Part shown: positions 21,992-31,934 of the stretch, piece after piece
Numbering within the stretch: position 1 is the stretch's first letter
Layout: every line of letters begins with the position of its first letter
Source: Pseudomonas flavescens
Lineage (GTDB): Bacteria > Pseudomonadota > Gammaproteobacteria > Pseudomonadales > Pseudomonadaceae
Assembly: GCF_013408425.1 (NCBI RefSeq)
Contig: NZ_JACBYV010000001.1
Coordinates: forward strand, 248,001 to 312,000
Direction of reading: 5' to 3'
Length of the DNA: 64,000 bases
Position numbers and translations under genes: made by a program
The notes under the pieces: model-generated
Databases searched by the model: none
Told to the model about the DNA's origin: nothing
Seen by the model: only the letters and a program-made list of their open reading frames with translations

Positions 21992-22807
21992 TTAGCGCTT
22001 GAGCGATGCCGAAAGATGCGGCTGGATCGCGGTCAGCACTGCCTTGAAGCACTTGGTGTTGCCGGCGACGATCTGACCCTTCTCGAGGAATTCATGACCA
22101 CCGCTGAAGTCGCTGACCAGGCCGCCTGCTTCCTGAATCAGCAGGGCGCCAGCTGCCATGTCCCACTCGGACAGGCCGAATTCCCAGAAGGCGTCGAAAC
22201 GGCCTGCGGCTACATAGGCCAGGTCCAGGCTGGCAGCGCCGGCGCGGCGTACGCCTGCGGTCTGGCCGACCAGGCTGCGGAACATGCCCAGGTAGTTTTC
22301 CAGATTGTCCAGCTGGCTGTCGCGGAACGGGAAGCCGGTGCCCAGCAGGGCGCCGTCCAGGCTCTTGCGATTGCTGACGCGCAGGCGGCGGCCGTTCAGG
22401 GCGGCGCCACGGCCACGGCTCGCGGTGAATTCCTCTTGGCGTACCGGATCGATGATCACGGCGTGCTCGAGGCGGCCGCGGTATTTGCAGGCCACGCTCA
22501 CGGCGAAGTGCGGCACGCCGCGGATGAAGTTGGTGGTGCCGTCGAGTGGATCGATGATCCACTGATAGTCGGCGCCGTCACCGCTGCCTTCGAGCAGGCC
22601 GCCCTCTTCGCCGAGGAAGCTGTGGGTCGGGTACGCCTTGCGCAGGGCCTGGACGATCATCAGCTCGGCAGAGCGATCGATCTCGGTCACGTAGTCCTTG
22701 GCGTCCTTTTCATCTACGGAGATGACGTCCAGGCGTTCGATTGAGCGGAAGATCATTTCACCGGCGCTACGGGCTGCGCGCAGCGCGATATTCAGCATGG
22801 GCTGCAT
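21992..22807 (-). CDS. suhB: Inositol-1-monophosphatase SuhB
   Basis: A Mg2+-dependent phosphatase fold protein that in gammaproteobacteria also joins the rRNA antitermination complex and affects virulence gene expression. The product is 271 residues. The metal-binding motifs are FLGEEGG (about 69-75), WIIDPLDGTTNF (about 85-96) and the C-terminal WDMAAGALLIQEAGG. It is a single gene, convergent with the glycine-zipper gene and divergent from trmJ. Confidence 0.96.
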   Translation of the reverse strand: MQPMLNIALRAARSAGEMIFRSIERLDVISVDEKDAKDYVTEIDRSAELMIVQALRKAYPTHSFLGEEGGLLEGSGDGADYQWIIDPLDGTTNFIRGVPHFAVSVACKYRGRLEHAVIIDPVRQEEFTASRGRGAALNGRRLRVSNRKSLDGALLGTGFPFRDSQLDNLENYLGMFRSLVGQTAGVRRAGAASLDLAYVAAGRFDAFWEFGLSEWDMAAGALLIQEAGGLVSDFSGGHEFLEKGQIVAGNTKCFKAVLTAIQPHLSASLKR

Positions 22808-22935
22808 GGAAGTTCACCTGGGGTCGTAATAAAGCCGGCCATTCTAGCAGAAAAGCCTGTCGCTTGAAGTGCCGTCCGTGTCCTGCGTGGCATAAAGCAG
22901 GGGGCTTCTGTAAGATTTGTCACCTTATTTATCCG

Positions 22936-23730
22936 ATGCGGGCGTCTCCCTTGCTGCAGAACATTCGAGTGGTACTGGTCAGCACCAGTCATCCCGGCAA
23001 CATCGGTGGGGCGGCTCGCGCCATGAAAAACATGGGGCTGTCGCGGCTGGTGCTGGTCGAGCCGCGGCAGTTTCCGAGCGAAGAGGCGGTGGCTCGAGCG
23101 TCCGGGGCTACCGATATTCTCGATTCTGCCCTGGTGGTTTCGAGTCTCGAAGATGCCCTCGTCGGTTGCAGCCTGGTATTCGGCACCAGTGCCCGTGAGC
23201 GACGCATACCCTGGCCGCTGATCGATCCGCGCGAGTGTGGCGTGGCGGCTGTGGAAAAAGCTGGTGCCGGCGGCGAGGTGGCGCTGGTGTTCGGTCGCGA
23301 ACACGCCGGCCTGACCAACGAAGAGCTGCAGCGCTGTCACTTTCATGTGCACATCCCGTCCGACCCCGCGTTCAGTTCGCTGAACCTGGCGGCCGCCGTG
23401 CAGGTGCTGACCTACGAGGCGCGCATGGCCGCCCTGGCGCTGGAGAATGCGCCCCTTGTGGCGCCTCGTCAGGAGGTTGCTGTCGATGAGGGTGAGCAAC
23501 CGGTGACCGCTGACGAGATGGAGTCCTTCTATGGGCACCTCGAGAAATCGTTGGTGGAAATCGGTTTTCTGGACCCGGTCAATCCGCGCCATCTGATGAG
23601 TCGCCTGCGTCGTCTGTACGGCCGCAGTGGCGTGACCAAGCTGGAAATGAACATCTTGCGCGGCGTGTTGACGGAAACGCTCAAGGCGGCGCGCGGCGAG
23701 CACCATAAGCGGGGAAAGACTGATGTTTGA
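22936..23730 (+). CDS. trmJ: tRNA (cytidine/uridine-2'-O-)-methyltransferase TrmJ
   Basis: A SPOUT (trefoil-knot) methyltransferase that 2'-O-methylates tRNA position 32. From ATG 22936 it is 264 residues. The N-terminal motif [19 protein letters not shown] and the knot motif [13 protein letters not shown] (about 125-137) are clear. A C-terminal extension (about 165-264) matches the dimerisation/tRNA-binding domain. The frame is open to 22741, but that part overlaps suhB. The gene overlaps cysE by 8 nt, so the pair is coupled. Confidence 0.94.
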   Translation: MRASPLLQNIRVVLVSTSHPGNIGGAARAMKNMGLSRLVLVEPRQFPSEEAVARASGATDILDSALVVSSLEDALVGCSLVFGTSARERRIPWPLIDPRECGVAAVEKAGAGGEVALVFGREHAGLTNEELQRCHFHVHIPSDPAFSSLNLAAAVQVLTYEARMAALALENAPLVAPRQEVAVDEGEQPVTADEMESFYGHLEKSLVEIGFLDPVNPRHLMSRLRRLYGRSGVTKLEMNILRGVLTETLKAARGEHHKRGKTDV

Positions 23731-24502
23731 GCGCATGCGGGAAGATATCCAGGGTGTTTTTCATCGTGATCCGGCGGCGCGCAATGCGTTCGAAGTGGTC
23801 ACCTGTTACCCCGGGTTGCATGCGGTTTGGCTGCATCGTGCCGCGCATGGGTTGTGGGTGTCCGGTTGGAAATGGCTGGCGCGCAGCGTGTCGAACTTCA
23901 GTCGCTGGCTGACCGGCATCGAGATTCACCCGGGTGCGGTGATCGGCCGGCGTTTCTTCATCGACCACGGTATGGGCATCGTCATCGGTGAAACCGCGGA
24001 GATCGGGGACGACGTGACGCTCTATCAGGGCGTGACCCTGGGCGGCACCAGCTGGAGCAAGGGCAAGCGCCACCCGACGCTCGAAGATGGCGTGGTGGTG
24101 GGCGCTGGCGCCAAGGTGCTCGGTCCGTTCACGGTCGGTGCCGGTGCCAAGATCGGTTCCAACGCAGTGGTCACCAAGGCGGTGCCGGCTGGTGCGACGG
24201 CGGTGGGTATCCCCGCCAAGATCATCGTCAAGGACGATGACGGGCTCGAGGCGCAGCGCCAGGCCATCGCCGACAAACTGGGTTTCGATGCCTACGGCGT
24301 CAGTCAGGACATGCCCGATCCGGTGGCGCGGGCGATCGCGCAGCTGCTCGATCACCTGCATGCGGTCGACAATCGCCTGGAAGGCATGTGCGAGGCGCTC
24401 GGTGCGCTGGGTAGTGACTACCGTGCCAAGGATCTGCCGGAACTGCGTGCCGAGGACTTCGACGGTGTCTGCAAGGGGCAGGGCGACAAGCCGGCCGCCT
24501 GA
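23723..24502 (+). CDS. cysE: Serine O-acetyltransferase
   Basis: Makes O-acetylserine from serine and acetyl-CoA, the first committed step of cysteine synthesis; cysteine also feeds IscS next door. In 259 residues there is a helical N-terminal domain, then left-handed beta-helix hexapeptide repeats from about 70 ([23 protein letters not shown], with the catalytic His in IDHG), and a C-terminal tail. It sits directly upstream of the isc operon, as in P. aeruginosa. Confidence 0.94.
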   Translation: MFERMREDIQGVFHRDPAARNAFEVVTCYPGLHAVWLHRAAHGLWVSGWKWLARSVSNFSRWLTGIEIHPGAVIGRRFFIDHGMGIVIGETAEIGDDVTLYQGVTLGGTSWSKGKRHPTLEDGVVVGAGAKVLGPFTVGAGAKIGSNAVVTKAVPAGATAVGIPAKIIVKDDDGLEAQRQAIADKLGFDAYGVSQDMPDPVARAIAQLLDHLHAVDNRLEGMCEALGALGSDYRAKDLPELRAEDFDGVCKGQGDKPAA

Positions 24503-24585
24503 TGCGTGGCGGGCGTAGCTTTGCTATGATCCGCCGCCATTCCGGGCGTGCAAGGCGCCTAAACCCGAGTGTTTTGGTAGGTCTT

Positions 24586-24618
24586 ATAGTTGACTTAAAT
24601 ACTCGGGAATAGGATAAT
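24586..24618 (+). promoter_or_regulatory. isc operon promoter with overlapping type 1 IscR box
   Basis: The -35 is TTGACT (24590-24595) and the -10 is GATAAT (24613-24618), with a 17-bp spacer. The segment 24586-24611 (ATAGTTGACT...CGGGAATA) matches the type 1 IscR operator pattern, in which a GACT half-site is followed by an AT-rich centre and an imperfect AGTC half. The operator covers the -35 and spacer, so [2Fe-2S]-IscR would block polymerase. This predicts the usual feedback of the ISC machinery on its own operon. Confidence 0.85.
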
Positions 24619-24650
24619 TGCGCCACATTGTGATTCCTTGGTAACCCTTC

Positions 24651-25148
24651 ATGCGACTGACTACCAAAGGCCGATACGCCGTGACTGCCATGCTCGATCT
24701 CGCGCTGCATGCGCAGAACGGGCCGGTATCCCTCGCCGATATCTCCGAGCGCCAGGGTATTTCTCTCTCCTATCTCGAGCAGCTGTTCGCCAAGCTTCGC
24801 CGTGGGAGTCTGGTATCCAGCGTGCGTGGTCCGGGTGGCGGCTATCAGCTGTCGCGCAACATGCAGGGTATCCAGGTCGCTGAAGTGATCGACGCGGTCA
24901 ACGAATCCGTCGACGCCACCCGTTGCCAGGGGCAGGGCGGTTGTCACTCCGGCGACATCTGCCTGACCCACCACCTGTGGTGTGATCTGAGCCAGCAGAT
25001 CCACGAGTTCCTCAGCGGCATCAGCCTGGCCGATCTGGTCACGCGCCGCGAGGTGCAGGAAGTCGCCCAGCGCCAGGATCAGCGCCGCTGCAACAACAAT
25101 GGCAGGGCACACCTTCTGGATAAGATTGAAGCGTCCACCGTCGATTGA
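24651..25148 (+). CDS. iscR: Fe-S cluster assembly transcription factor IscR
   Basis: An Rrf2-family regulator that binds a [2Fe-2S] cluster and represses the isc operon when clusters are plentiful. The product is 165 residues. A winged-helix N-terminus ([18 protein letters not shown]) is followed by the dimer helix and the cluster ligands Cys92, Cys98 and Cys104, with His107 (C-x5-C-x5-C-x2-H) exactly as in E. coli IscR. It is the first gene of the complete iscRSUA-hscBA-fdx-iscX operon. Confidence 0.97.
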   Translation: MRLTTKGRYAVTAMLDLALHAQNGPVSLADISERQGISLSYLEQLFAKLRRGSLVSSVRGPGGGYQLSRNMQGIQVAEVIDAVNESVDATRCQGQGGCHSGDICLTHHLWCDLSQQIHEFLSGISLADLVTRREVQEVAQRQDQRRCNNNGRAHLLDKIEASTVD

Positions 25149-25191
25149 GCACGCAAGGCGCCGGCCTTATACCTGATTAGGAGATACCGAA

Positions 25192-26406
25192 ATGAAATTG
25201 CCGATCTACATGGACTACTCCGCGACAACGCCGGTCGATCCTCGCGTTGCGCAAAAAATGATCGAATGCCTGACCAACGAAGGCAACTTCGGCAACCCGG
25301 CTTCGCGTTCCCACGTGTTCGGCTGGAAAGCCGAAGAAGCGGTAGAGAATGCCCGCCGTCAGGTTGCCGAACTGGTCAACGCCGACCCTCGCGAGATCGT
25401 CTGGACCTCCGGTGCCACCGAGTCCGACAACCTCGCGATCAAGGGCGTAGCCAGCTTCTACGCAAGCAAGGGCAAGCACCTGATCACCTCGAAGATCGAG
25501 CACAAAGCGGTGCTCGACACCATGCGTCAGCTCGAGCGTGAAGGCTTCGAAGTCACCTACATCGAGCCCGGCGAAGATGGCCTGATCACCCCGGCCATGG
25601 TCGAGGCGGCGCTGCGTGAAGACACCATTCTGGTGTCGATCATGCACGTCAACAACGAAATCGGTACCGTCAACGACATCGCAGCGATCGGTGAGCTGCT
25701 GCGCGCCCGTGGCGTGTTCTTTCACGTCGATGCCGCCCAGTCGACCGGCAAGGTGGAAATCGACCTGCAAACGCTCAAGGTCGACTTGATGGCCTTCTCG
25801 GCGCACAAGACCTACGGTCCGAAAGGGGTCGGCGCGCTTTACGTACGCCGCAAGCCACGCATCCGTCTGGAAGCTCAGACCCACGGTGGCGGCCACGAAC
25901 GCGGCATGCGTTCCGGCACCCTGGCGACCCACCAGTGCGTCGGCATGGGCGAAGCCTTCCGTATCGCCAAGGAAGAAATGGCTGCAGAGAACGCCAAGGT
26001 GCTGGCCCTGCGCGACCGTTTCTTCAAGCAGGTCGACGGCCTGGAAGAGCTGTACATCAATGGCAGCATGACTGCCCGTGTACCGCACAACCTGAATCTC
26101 AGTTTCAACTACGTCGAAGGCGAGTCGCTGATCATGGCCCTCAAGGACCTGGCGGTATCGTCCGGTTCGGCCTGTACCTCGGCCTCCCTGGAGCCTTCCT
26201 ACGTGCTGCGCGCCCTGGGCCGTAACGACGAATTGGCACACAGCTCCATTCGATTCACCTTCGGTCGTTTCACCACCGAAGAAGAAGTCGATTACGCCGC
26301 GGAGAAAGTACGCGAGGCAGTCACCAAGCTGCGCGAACTGTCGCCGCTCTGGGATATGTTCAAAGAAGGTGTCGACATTTCCAAGGTGGAATGGGCAGCA
26401 CACTAA
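25192..26406 (+). CDS. iscS: Cysteine desulfurase IscS
   Basis: A PLP enzyme that removes sulfur from cysteine as a persulfide for Fe-S clusters, thiolated tRNA and other pathways. At 404 residues it is the same length as E. coli IscS. The PLP-lysine lies in [11 protein letters not shown] and the persulfide cysteine in [13 protein letters not shown] (the Cys328 position). The C-terminal IscU-docking tail is present. The gap of 43 bp to iscR contains a TTAGGAG ribosome site. Confidence 0.98.
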   Translation: MKLPIYMDYSATTPVDPRVAQKMIECLTNEGNFGNPASRSHVFGWKAEEAVENARRQVAELVNADPREIVWTSGATESDNLAIKGVASFYASKGKHLITSKIEHKAVLDTMRQLEREGFEVTYIEPGEDGLITPAMVEAALREDTILVSIMHVNNEIGTVNDIAAIGELLRARGVFFHVDAAQSTGKVEIDLQTLKVDLMAFSAHKTYGPKGVGALYVRRKPRIRLEAQTHGGGHERGMRSGTLATHQCVGMGEAFRIAKEEMAAENAKVLALRDRFFKQVDGLEELYINGSMTARVPHNLNLSFNYVEGESLIMALKDLAVSSGSACTSASLEPSYVLRALGRNDELAHSSIRFTFGRFTTEEEVDYAAEKVREAVTKLRELSPLWDMFKEGVDISKVEWAAH

Positions 26407-26448
26407 AAGCTGCCGGTGAGCGGCGCCTGATGAAAGAGGATTGATAAC

Positions 26449-26835
26449 ATGGCTTACAGCGAAAAGGTCATCGACCACTACGAGAACCCGCGCAACGTCG
26501 GCAAGATGAACGCGGAAGATCCTGACGTCGGCACCGGCATGGTCGGCGCGCCGGCCTGCGGCGACGTGATGCGTCTGCAGATCAAGGTCAACGAGCAGGG
26601 CGTCATCGAAGACGCCAAGTTCAAGACCTACGGCTGTGGCTCCGCCATCGCCTCCAGCTCCCTGGCCACCGAGTGGATGAAGGGCAAGACGCTGGACGAG
26701 GCAGAGACCATCAAGAATACCCAGCTCGCCGAAGAGCTGGCTCTGCCACCCGTGAAGATTCACTGCTCGGTGCTCGCCGAGGACGCCATCAAGGCGGCCG
26801 TGCGCGACTACAAGCAGAAGAAAGGTTTGCTCTAA
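26449..26835 (+). CDS. iscU: Fe-S cluster scaffold IscU
   Basis: The scaffold on which IscS sulfur and iron form [2Fe-2S] clusters. It is 128 residues, the standard length. The three ligand cysteines lie in GAPACGD, YGCGSAIA and KIHCSVL. The HscA chaperone recognition motif LPPVK is intact just before the last cysteine. It is followed within 12 bp by iscA. Confidence 0.98.
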   Translation: MAYSEKVIDHYENPRNVGKMNAEDPDVGTGMVGAPACGDVMRLQIKVNEQGVIEDAKFKTYGCGSAIASSSLATEWMKGKTLDEAETIKNTQLAEELALPPVKIHCSVLAEDAIKAAVRDYKQKKGLL

Positions 26836-26847
26836 GGAGGTTTGTCG

Positions 26848-27171
26848 ATGGCCATCAGCATGACTCAAGCCGCTGCCCAGCATATCCGTCGTTCGCTCGA
26901 CGGTCGTGGCAAGGGTGAGGGTATCCGCCTGGGTGTACGCACCACCGGCTGTTCCGGTCTGGCTTACGTGTTGGAGTTCGTCGACGAAACCGCCGGCGAA
27001 GACCAGGTGTTCGAGAGCCATGGCGTGAAGGTGATCATCGATCCCAAAAGCCTGGTTTACCTCGACGGCACCGAGCTCGATTTCGTCAAGGAAGGGTTGA
27101 ACGAAGGCTTCAAGTTCAACAACCCGAACGTCCGTGGCGAATGTGGCTGTGGCGAAAGCTTCAACATCTGA
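26848..27171 (+). CDS. iscA: Fe-S assembly protein IscA
   Basis: An A-type cluster carrier that moves iron or Fe-S clusters to apo-proteins. From ATG 26848, seven bases after AAGGAGG, the product is 107 residues. The conserved cysteines are in TTGCSGLAY and the C-terminal GECGCGESF. The TTG six bases upstream (26842) is an unlikely alternative start. Its stop overlaps the hscB start by one base. Confidence 0.96.
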   Translation: MAISMTQAAAQHIRRSLDGRGKGEGIRLGVRTTGCSGLAYVLEFVDETAGEDQVFESHGVKVIIDPKSLVYLDGTELDFVKEGLNEGFKFNNPNVRGECGCGESFNI

Positions 27172-27698
27172 TGAACAGTTCCGGTCCCTGCCATTTCGCC
27201 CTGTTCGAGTTGCAGCCGAGCTTTCGTCTGGATCTCGATCAGTTGGCGGCTCGTTACCGCGAGTTGGCTCGTAGCGTGCACCCCGATCGTTTCGCCGACG
27301 CTTCCGAGCGCGAGCAGCGCCTGGCGCTGGAACGCTCGGCGAGCCTCAACGAGGCCTACCGCACGCTCAAGAGCGACTCGCAGCGGGCTCGTTATCTGCT
27401 GGCGATGCGTGGCCCCGAGCTGCCGCTGGAAGTCACCGTGCAGGATCCCGATTTCCTGATGCAGCAGATGCAGTGGCGTGAAGAGCTCGAAGAGTTGCAG
27501 GACGAGGCCGACCTGGCTGGTGTTGCCGCTTTCAAGGGCCGCCTGAAGATCGCCCAGCAGGAACTGAACGAACGTTTCGCCGAGGCTTGGGAGGACAATG
27601 CGCGCCGAGAAGAGGCTGAACGCCTGATGCGCCGCATGCAGTTCCTCGACAAGCTTTCCCACGAGGTGCGCCAGCTGGAAGAGCGCCTCGACGATTAA
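27171..27698 (+). CDS. hscB: Co-chaperone HscB
   Basis: A J-domain protein that delivers loaded IscU to HscA and stimulates its ATPase. From ATG 27171 it is 175 residues. The N-terminal J domain has the essential HPD tripeptide in [10 protein letters not shown] (about 38-47). The C-terminal helical domain (about 85-175) binds IscU. The reading frame extends upstream into iscA, but the ATG at the TGATG junction gives the family length. Confidence 0.96.
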   Translation: MNSSGPCHFALFELQPSFRLDLDQLAARYRELARSVHPDRFADASEREQRLALERSASLNEAYRTLKSDSQRARYLLAMRGPELPLEVTVQDPDFLMQQMQWREELEELQDEADLAGVAAFKGRLKIAQQELNERFAEAWEDNARREEAERLMRRMQFLDKLSHEVRQLEERLDD

Positions 27699-27752
27699 TG
27701 CTCGTACGGCTGCCGTGGCCGTGCCTGATACCCAGATAAGCACCGACTACCT

Positions 27753-29618
27753 ATGGCTTTATTGCAGATTGCTGAGCCCGGACAGAGCCCACAACCACAC
27801 CAGCGTCGTCTGGCTGTAGGGATCGACCTGGGCACCACCAATTCCCTGGTCGCTGCCGTGCGCAGCGGCGTCAGCGAGCCGCTGCCGGACACTGAAGGGC
27901 GCCTGATTCTGCCCTCGGCCGTGCGTTATCACGCCGATCGCGTCGAGGTCGGTGAAACGGCCCGCCGTGACGCCGCCAGCGACCCCTTCAACAGCATCCT
28001 GTCGGTCAAGCGCCTGATGGGCCGCGGCCTTTCCGATGTGAAGCAATTGGGTGAGCAACTGCCTTACCGCTTCGTCGCCGGCGAGTCGCACATGCCCTTC
28101 ATCGACACCGTGCAAGGGCTGAAAAGCCCGGTTGAAGTGTCCGCCGACATCCTTCGGGTATTGCGTCAGCGTGCCGAGTCGACCCTGGGTGGCGAGCTGG
28201 TGGGCGCGGTGATCACCGTGCCGGCCTATTTCGACGATTCCCAGCGTCAGGCCACCAAGGACGCTGCGCGTCTGGCCGGTCTCAGCGTGCTGCGCCTGCT
28301 CAACGAGCCCACCGCCGCTGCGGTCGCCTATGGCCTCGACCAGAACGCCGAAGGCGTGGTGGCGATCTACGACCTGGGCGGCGGCACCTTCGATATCTCC
28401 ATCCTGCGCCTGACCGGTGGCGTGTTCGAGGTGCTGGCCACCGGTGGCGACAGTGCGCTGGGTGGTGACGATTTCGATCACGCCATCGCCGGCTGGATCG
28501 TCGAGCAGGCCGGGCTGTCCGCCGATATCGAGCCGGGTGCCCAGCGCAGCCTGCTGCAGACCGCCTGTGCCGCCAAGGAAGCGCTGACCGCTGCCGAGAG
28601 CGTCGAGGTCGTGCATGGCGATTGGCGCGGCGTGCTGTCCCGTACCGATTTCCAGGCGCTGATCGAGCCCATGGTGGCGCGCAGCCTGAAGGCCTGCCGT
28701 CGCGCCGTGCGTGATTCCGGTGTCGAAGTCGAAGACGTCGGTGCCGTGGTCATGGTTGGCGGCTCGACCCGGGTGCCGCGTGTGCGCGAAGCGGTTGGCG
28801 AGCTGTTCGGCCGTCAGCCGCTGACCGATATCGACCCCGATCAGGTGGTCGCCATCGGTGCGGCGATCCAGGCCGATGCCCTGGCTGGCAATCGCCGTGC
28901 AGACGGCGAAGAATTGCTTCTGCTGGACGTCATCCCGTTGTCCCTGGGGCTGGAAACCATGGGCGGGCTGATGGAGAAGGTGATTCCGCGCAACACCACG
29001 ATTCCAGTGGCCCGTGCACAGGAATTCACTACCTACAAAGATGGCCAGAGCGCCATGATGATCCACGTGCTGCAGGGTGAGCGCGAACTGATCAGCGATT
29101 GCCGGTCCCTGGCGCGTTTCGAGCTGCGTGGCATTCCGCCCATGGTGGCTGGCGCGGCGAAGATCCGCGTGACCTTCCAGGTGGACGCCGACGGTCTGCT
29201 CAGTGTAAGTGCCCGCGAGCTGGCTTCGGGCGTCGAAGCCAGTATCCAGGTCAAGCCGTCCTACGGCCTTACCGATGGTGAGGTGGCGCGCATGCTGAAG
29301 GACTCCTTCCAGCACGCCGGTGGTGACAAGGCCGCCCGCGCGTTGCGCGAGCAGCAGGTTGACGCCCAGCGTCTGATCGAGGCGGTCGAGGCTGCCCTGC
29401 AGGTCGATGGCGAGCGTCTGCTGGATGCCGAGGAGCGCATGGTGATCGACCTGCAGATGCAGGAATTACGTGATTTGTTGACCGGTACCGATGGCGTGGC
29501 CATCGAGCAGCAGACCAAACGTCTGTCGCAAGTGACCGATGCTTTTGCAGCCCGCCGCATGGACCTGACGGTGAAAGCCGCGCTGGCCGGGCGCAACCTG
29601 AATGAGATCGAGGAATAA
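27753..29618 (+). CDS. hscA: Fe-S assembly chaperone HscA (Hsp70 family)
   Basis: A specialised Hsp70 that uses ATP to release clusters from IscU by binding its LPPVK motif. The product is 621 residues. The ATPase domain starts [12 protein letters not shown] (about 24-35), with [20 protein letters not shown] and [12 protein letters not shown] further on. The substrate-binding domain begins near 390 ([14 protein letters not shown]). It is shorter than DnaK at the C-terminus, as expected for HscA. Confidence 0.97.
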   Translation: MALLQIAEPGQSPQPHQRRLAVGIDLGTTNSLVAAVRSGVSEPLPDTEGRLILPSAVRYHADRVEVGETARRDAASDPFNSILSVKRLMGRGLSDVKQLGEQLPYRFVAGESHMPFIDTVQGLKSPVEVSADILRVLRQRAESTLGGELVGAVITVPAYFDDSQRQATKDAARLAGLSVLRLLNEPTAAAVAYGLDQNAEGVVAIYDLGGGTFDISILRLTGGVFEVLATGGDSALGGDDFDHAIAGWIVEQAGLSADIEPGAQRSLLQTACAAKEALTAAESVEVVHGDWRGVLSRTDFQALIEPMVARSLKACRRAVRDSGVEVEDVGAVVMVGGSTRVPRVREAVGELFGRQPLTDIDPDQVVAIGAAIQADALAGNRRADGEELLLLDVIPLSLGLETMGGLMEKVIPRNTTIPVARAQEFTTYKDGQSAMMIHVLQGERELISDCRSLARFELRGIPPMVAGAAKIRVTFQVDADGLLSVSARELASGVEASIQVKPSYGLTDGEVARMLKDSFQHAGGDKAARALREQQVDAQRLIEAVEAALQVDGERLLDAEERMVIDLQMQELRDLLTGTDGVAIEQQTKRLSQVTDAFAARRMDLTVKAALAGRNLNEIEE

Positions 29619-29621
29619 CTG

Positions 29622-29963
29622 ATGCCTCAGGTAATTTTTCTGCCCCACGAGAAATTCTGTCCGGAAGGGCTGGTGGTTGAGGCTCAGCCTGGTACTTCCA
29701 TTCTGGAGCTGGCCCACGAGCACCATATCGAGATGGAAAGCGCCTGTGGCGGCGTGTGTGCCTGCACCACCTGCCACTGCGTCGTGCGTGAAGGTTTCGA
29801 TTCGCTGAACGAAGCCGACGAGCTCGAAGAGGATTACCTCGACAAGGCCTGGGGGCTGGAAGCTCAGTCGCGTCTCGCCTGTCAGGCTATCGTTGGTGAA
29901 GAAGACATCACCGTCGAAATTCCCAAGTATTCGCTCAACCACGCCGCCGAAGCGCCGCACTGA
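29622..29963 (+). CDS. fdx: ISC-type [2Fe-2S] ferredoxin
   Basis: An electron donor for cluster assembly, 113 residues with an adrenodoxin-type fold. The cluster cysteines follow the pattern C-x5-C-x2-C...C: CGGVCACTTC around 42-51, then ACQAI near 87. It is acidic overall, which fits docking to IscS. It lies three bases after hscA. Confidence 0.96.
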   Translation: MPQVIFLPHEKFCPEGLVVEAQPGTSILELAHEHHIEMESACGGVCACTTCHCVVREGFDSLNEADELEEDYLDKAWGLEAQSRLACQAIVGEEDITVEIPKYSLNHAAEAPH

Positions 29964-29978
29964 TCAGGAAGCCCACGC

Positions 29979-30179
29979 ATGAGCCTGAAATGGGTTGATG
30001 TTCTCGAAATCGCCATCCAGCTCGCCGACGGCAAGCCGGATGTGGATCCCCGTTACGTGAATTTCGTCCAGCTGCATCGCTGGGTGGTAGAGCTGCCGGA
30101 ATTTTCCGACGACCCGCAACGCGGCGGCGAAAAGGTGCTCGAAGCCATTCAGGCGGCCTGGATCGAAGAGGCGCAATGA
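29979..30179 (+). CDS. iscX: Fe-S assembly protein IscX
   Basis: A small acidic protein (66 residues) that binds IscS and iron and tunes desulfurase activity. The family signature is plain: LKWVDVLEIAIQLAD at the N-terminus and the DP-YVNFVQLHRWV region, with conserved acidic residues. It is the last gene of the isc operon, followed by a terminator-like hairpin. Confidence 0.95.
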   Translation: MSLKWVDVLEIAIQLADGKPDVDPRYVNFVQLHRWVVELPEFSDDPQRGGEKVLEAIQAAWIEEAQ

Positions 30180-30258
30180 CCCGTCAGGGCGGCTTCGGTC
30201 GACCCCGGCGTGCAGGGTGGAGGGGCAGTATGGGCTCCGCTCTTATGCTTTTGACTGG

Positions 30259-30289
30259 AACCCGCGTATAATTCGCGGGTTTAATTTTT
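30259..30289 (+). terminator. isc operon terminator whose loop spells TATAAT
   Basis: AACCCGCG (30259-30266) and CGCGGGTT (30274-30281) form an 8-bp stem and are followed by TAATTTTT, a rho-independent terminator shape for the isc operon. The 7-nt loop is TATAATT. This equals a consensus -10 (30267-30272) and may be the ndk promoter, since ndk starts 48 bp later. No good -35 at 16-18 bp was found, so either role, or both, is possible. Confidence 0.6.
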
Positions 30290-30319
30290 GGCTTTAATCC
30301 ACTGTTTCTGGAGTTTCAA

Positions 30320-30751
30320 ATGGCTGTTCAACGCACGTTCTCCATCATCAAGCCTGATGCCGTCGCTAAAAACGTCATCGGCGAGATCACCACTCGTTTC
30401 GAAAAAGCCGGTCTGCGCATTGTCGCTTCCAAGCAACTGCAACTGTCCGAGCGCGAAGCTGCTGGCTTCTACGCCGAGCACAGCGAGCGTGGTTTCTTCA
30501 AGGATCTGGTTGCATTCATGACTTCCGGCCCGGTCATCGTCCAGGTTCTGGAAGGCGAAAACGCCATCGCCAAGAACCGTGAGCTGATGGGCGCTACCAA
30601 CCCGAAAGAAGCTGCTGCCGGCACCATCCGTGCCGACTTCGCCGTTTCCATCGACGAGAACGCCGTTCACGGTTCCGACTCGGAAGCTTCCGCTGCTCGC
30701 GAAATTGCTTACTTCTTCTCCGCTACCGAGGTAAACGCTCGCATTCGCTAA
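30320..30751 (+). CDS. ndk: Nucleoside diphosphate kinase
   Basis: Balances nucleoside triphosphate pools by moving the gamma phosphate through a phosphohistidine. The length of 143 residues is standard. It opens with [14 protein letters not shown], and the active-site histidine lies in NAVHGSDS (the His117 position). A CTGGAG ribosome site precedes the ATG. It sits between the isc operon and rlmN as in P. aeruginosa. Confidence 0.98.
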   Translation: MAVQRTFSIIKPDAVAKNVIGEITTRFEKAGLRIVASKQLQLSEREAAGFYAEHSERGFFKDLVAFMTSGPVIVQVLEGENAIAKNRELMGATNPKEAAAGTIRADFAVSIDENAVHGSDSEASAAREIAYFFSATEVNARIR

Positions 30752-30775
30752 GGCGAAGCGTGCGAAGGTGACGTC

Positions 30776-31924
30776 ATGACCGACACGAATGGCAAAATCA
30801 ACCTGCTGGGCCTGACCCAGCCGGAAATGGAGCAGTTCTTCGACAGCATCGGAGAGAAGCGCTTTCGTGCCGGTCAGGTCATGAAGTGGATTCACCACTT
30901 CGGCGTCGATGATTTCGCCGCCATGACCAACGTCGGCAAGGCCTTGCGCGAAAAGCTCGAGGCCGCTGCCTACATTCGCGGGCCCGAAGTGGTCAGCGAA
31001 GACATTTCTTCCGATGGCACCCGCAAGTGGGTCGTGCGTGTGGCGTCGGGCAGCTGCGTGGAAACCGTGTACATCCCCCAGGGTGGGCGTGGCACGCTTT
31101 GCGTTTCCTCACAAGCTGGCTGTGCTCTGGACTGCAGCTTCTGCTCCACGGGCAAGCAAGGTTTCAACAGCGACCTCACCGCGGCCGAGATCATCGGCCA
31201 GGTGTGGATCGCCTGCAAATCGTTCGGCAGCGTGCCGGCGAAGATCGACCGTGCCGTCACCAACGTGGTGATGATGGGCATGGGCGAGCCGCTGCTGAAC
31301 TTCGACAACGTCGTCGCCGCCATGAAAATCATGATGGATGACCTCGGCTACGGCATTTCCAAGCGCAAGGTGACCCTGTCGACCTCCGGCGTGGTGCCGA
31401 TGATCGACAAGCTCGGTGAAGTGATCGACGTGTCCCTGGCGCTGTCGCTGCACGCGCCGAACGACGAACTGCGCAGCCAACTGGTACCGATCAACAAGAA
31501 GTACCCGCTGGAGATGCTGCTGGCTGCCTGCAAGCGTTATGTTTCGCGCCTCGGCGAGAAACGTGTGCTGACAATCGAATACACCCTGCTCAAGGACGTG
31601 AACGATAGACTCGAGCACGCCGAGCAGATGGTCGCGCTGCTGGCCGACATGCCCTGCAAGATCAACCTGATTCCGTTCAACCCGTTCCCCCATTCGGGTT
31701 ATGAGCGTCCGAGCAACAACGCCATTCGCCGTTTCCAGGAACTCTTGCAAAAAGCCGGTCACAACGTCACGGTGCGCACCACCCGTGGTGAAGATATCGA
31801 CGCGGCGTGCGGGCAACTGGTTGGCCAGGTAATGGACCGTACCCGCCGCAGCGAACGTTACATCGCCGTGCGCCAGCTGAACGGCGATGCGGATACTCCG
31901 CGTCCTGCCGTCAGTCGTACCTGA
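30776..31924 (+). CDS. rlmN: Dual-specificity 23S rRNA/tRNA C2-adenine methyltransferase RlmN
   Basis: A radical-SAM enzyme that methylates A2503 of 23S rRNA and A37 of some tRNAs. The product is 382 residues. The Fe-S cluster motif C-x3-C-x2-C is present as [15 protein letters not shown] (about 119-133). The methyl-carrying cysteine lies near the C-terminus in DAACGQLVG. It has a serine/arginine-rich tail. pilF follows closely. Confidence 0.97.
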   Translation: MTDTNGKINLLGLTQPEMEQFFDSIGEKRFRAGQVMKWIHHFGVDDFAAMTNVGKALREKLEAAAYIRGPEVVSEDISSDGTRKWVVRVASGSCVETVYIPQGGRGTLCVSSQAGCALDCSFCSTGKQGFNSDLTAAEIIGQVWIACKSFGSVPAKIDRAVTNVVMMGMGEPLLNFDNVVAAMKIMMDDLGYGISKRKVTLSTSGVVPMIDKLGEVIDVSLALSLHAPNDELRSQLVPINKKYPLEMLLAACKRYVSRLGEKRVLTIEYTLLKDVNDRLEHAEQMVALLADMPCKINLIPFNPFPHSGYERPSNNAIRRFQELLQKAGHNVTVRTTRGEDIDAACGQLVGQVMDRTRRSERYIAVRQLNGDADTPRPAVSRT

Positions 31925-31934
31925 GAGGATCTCC

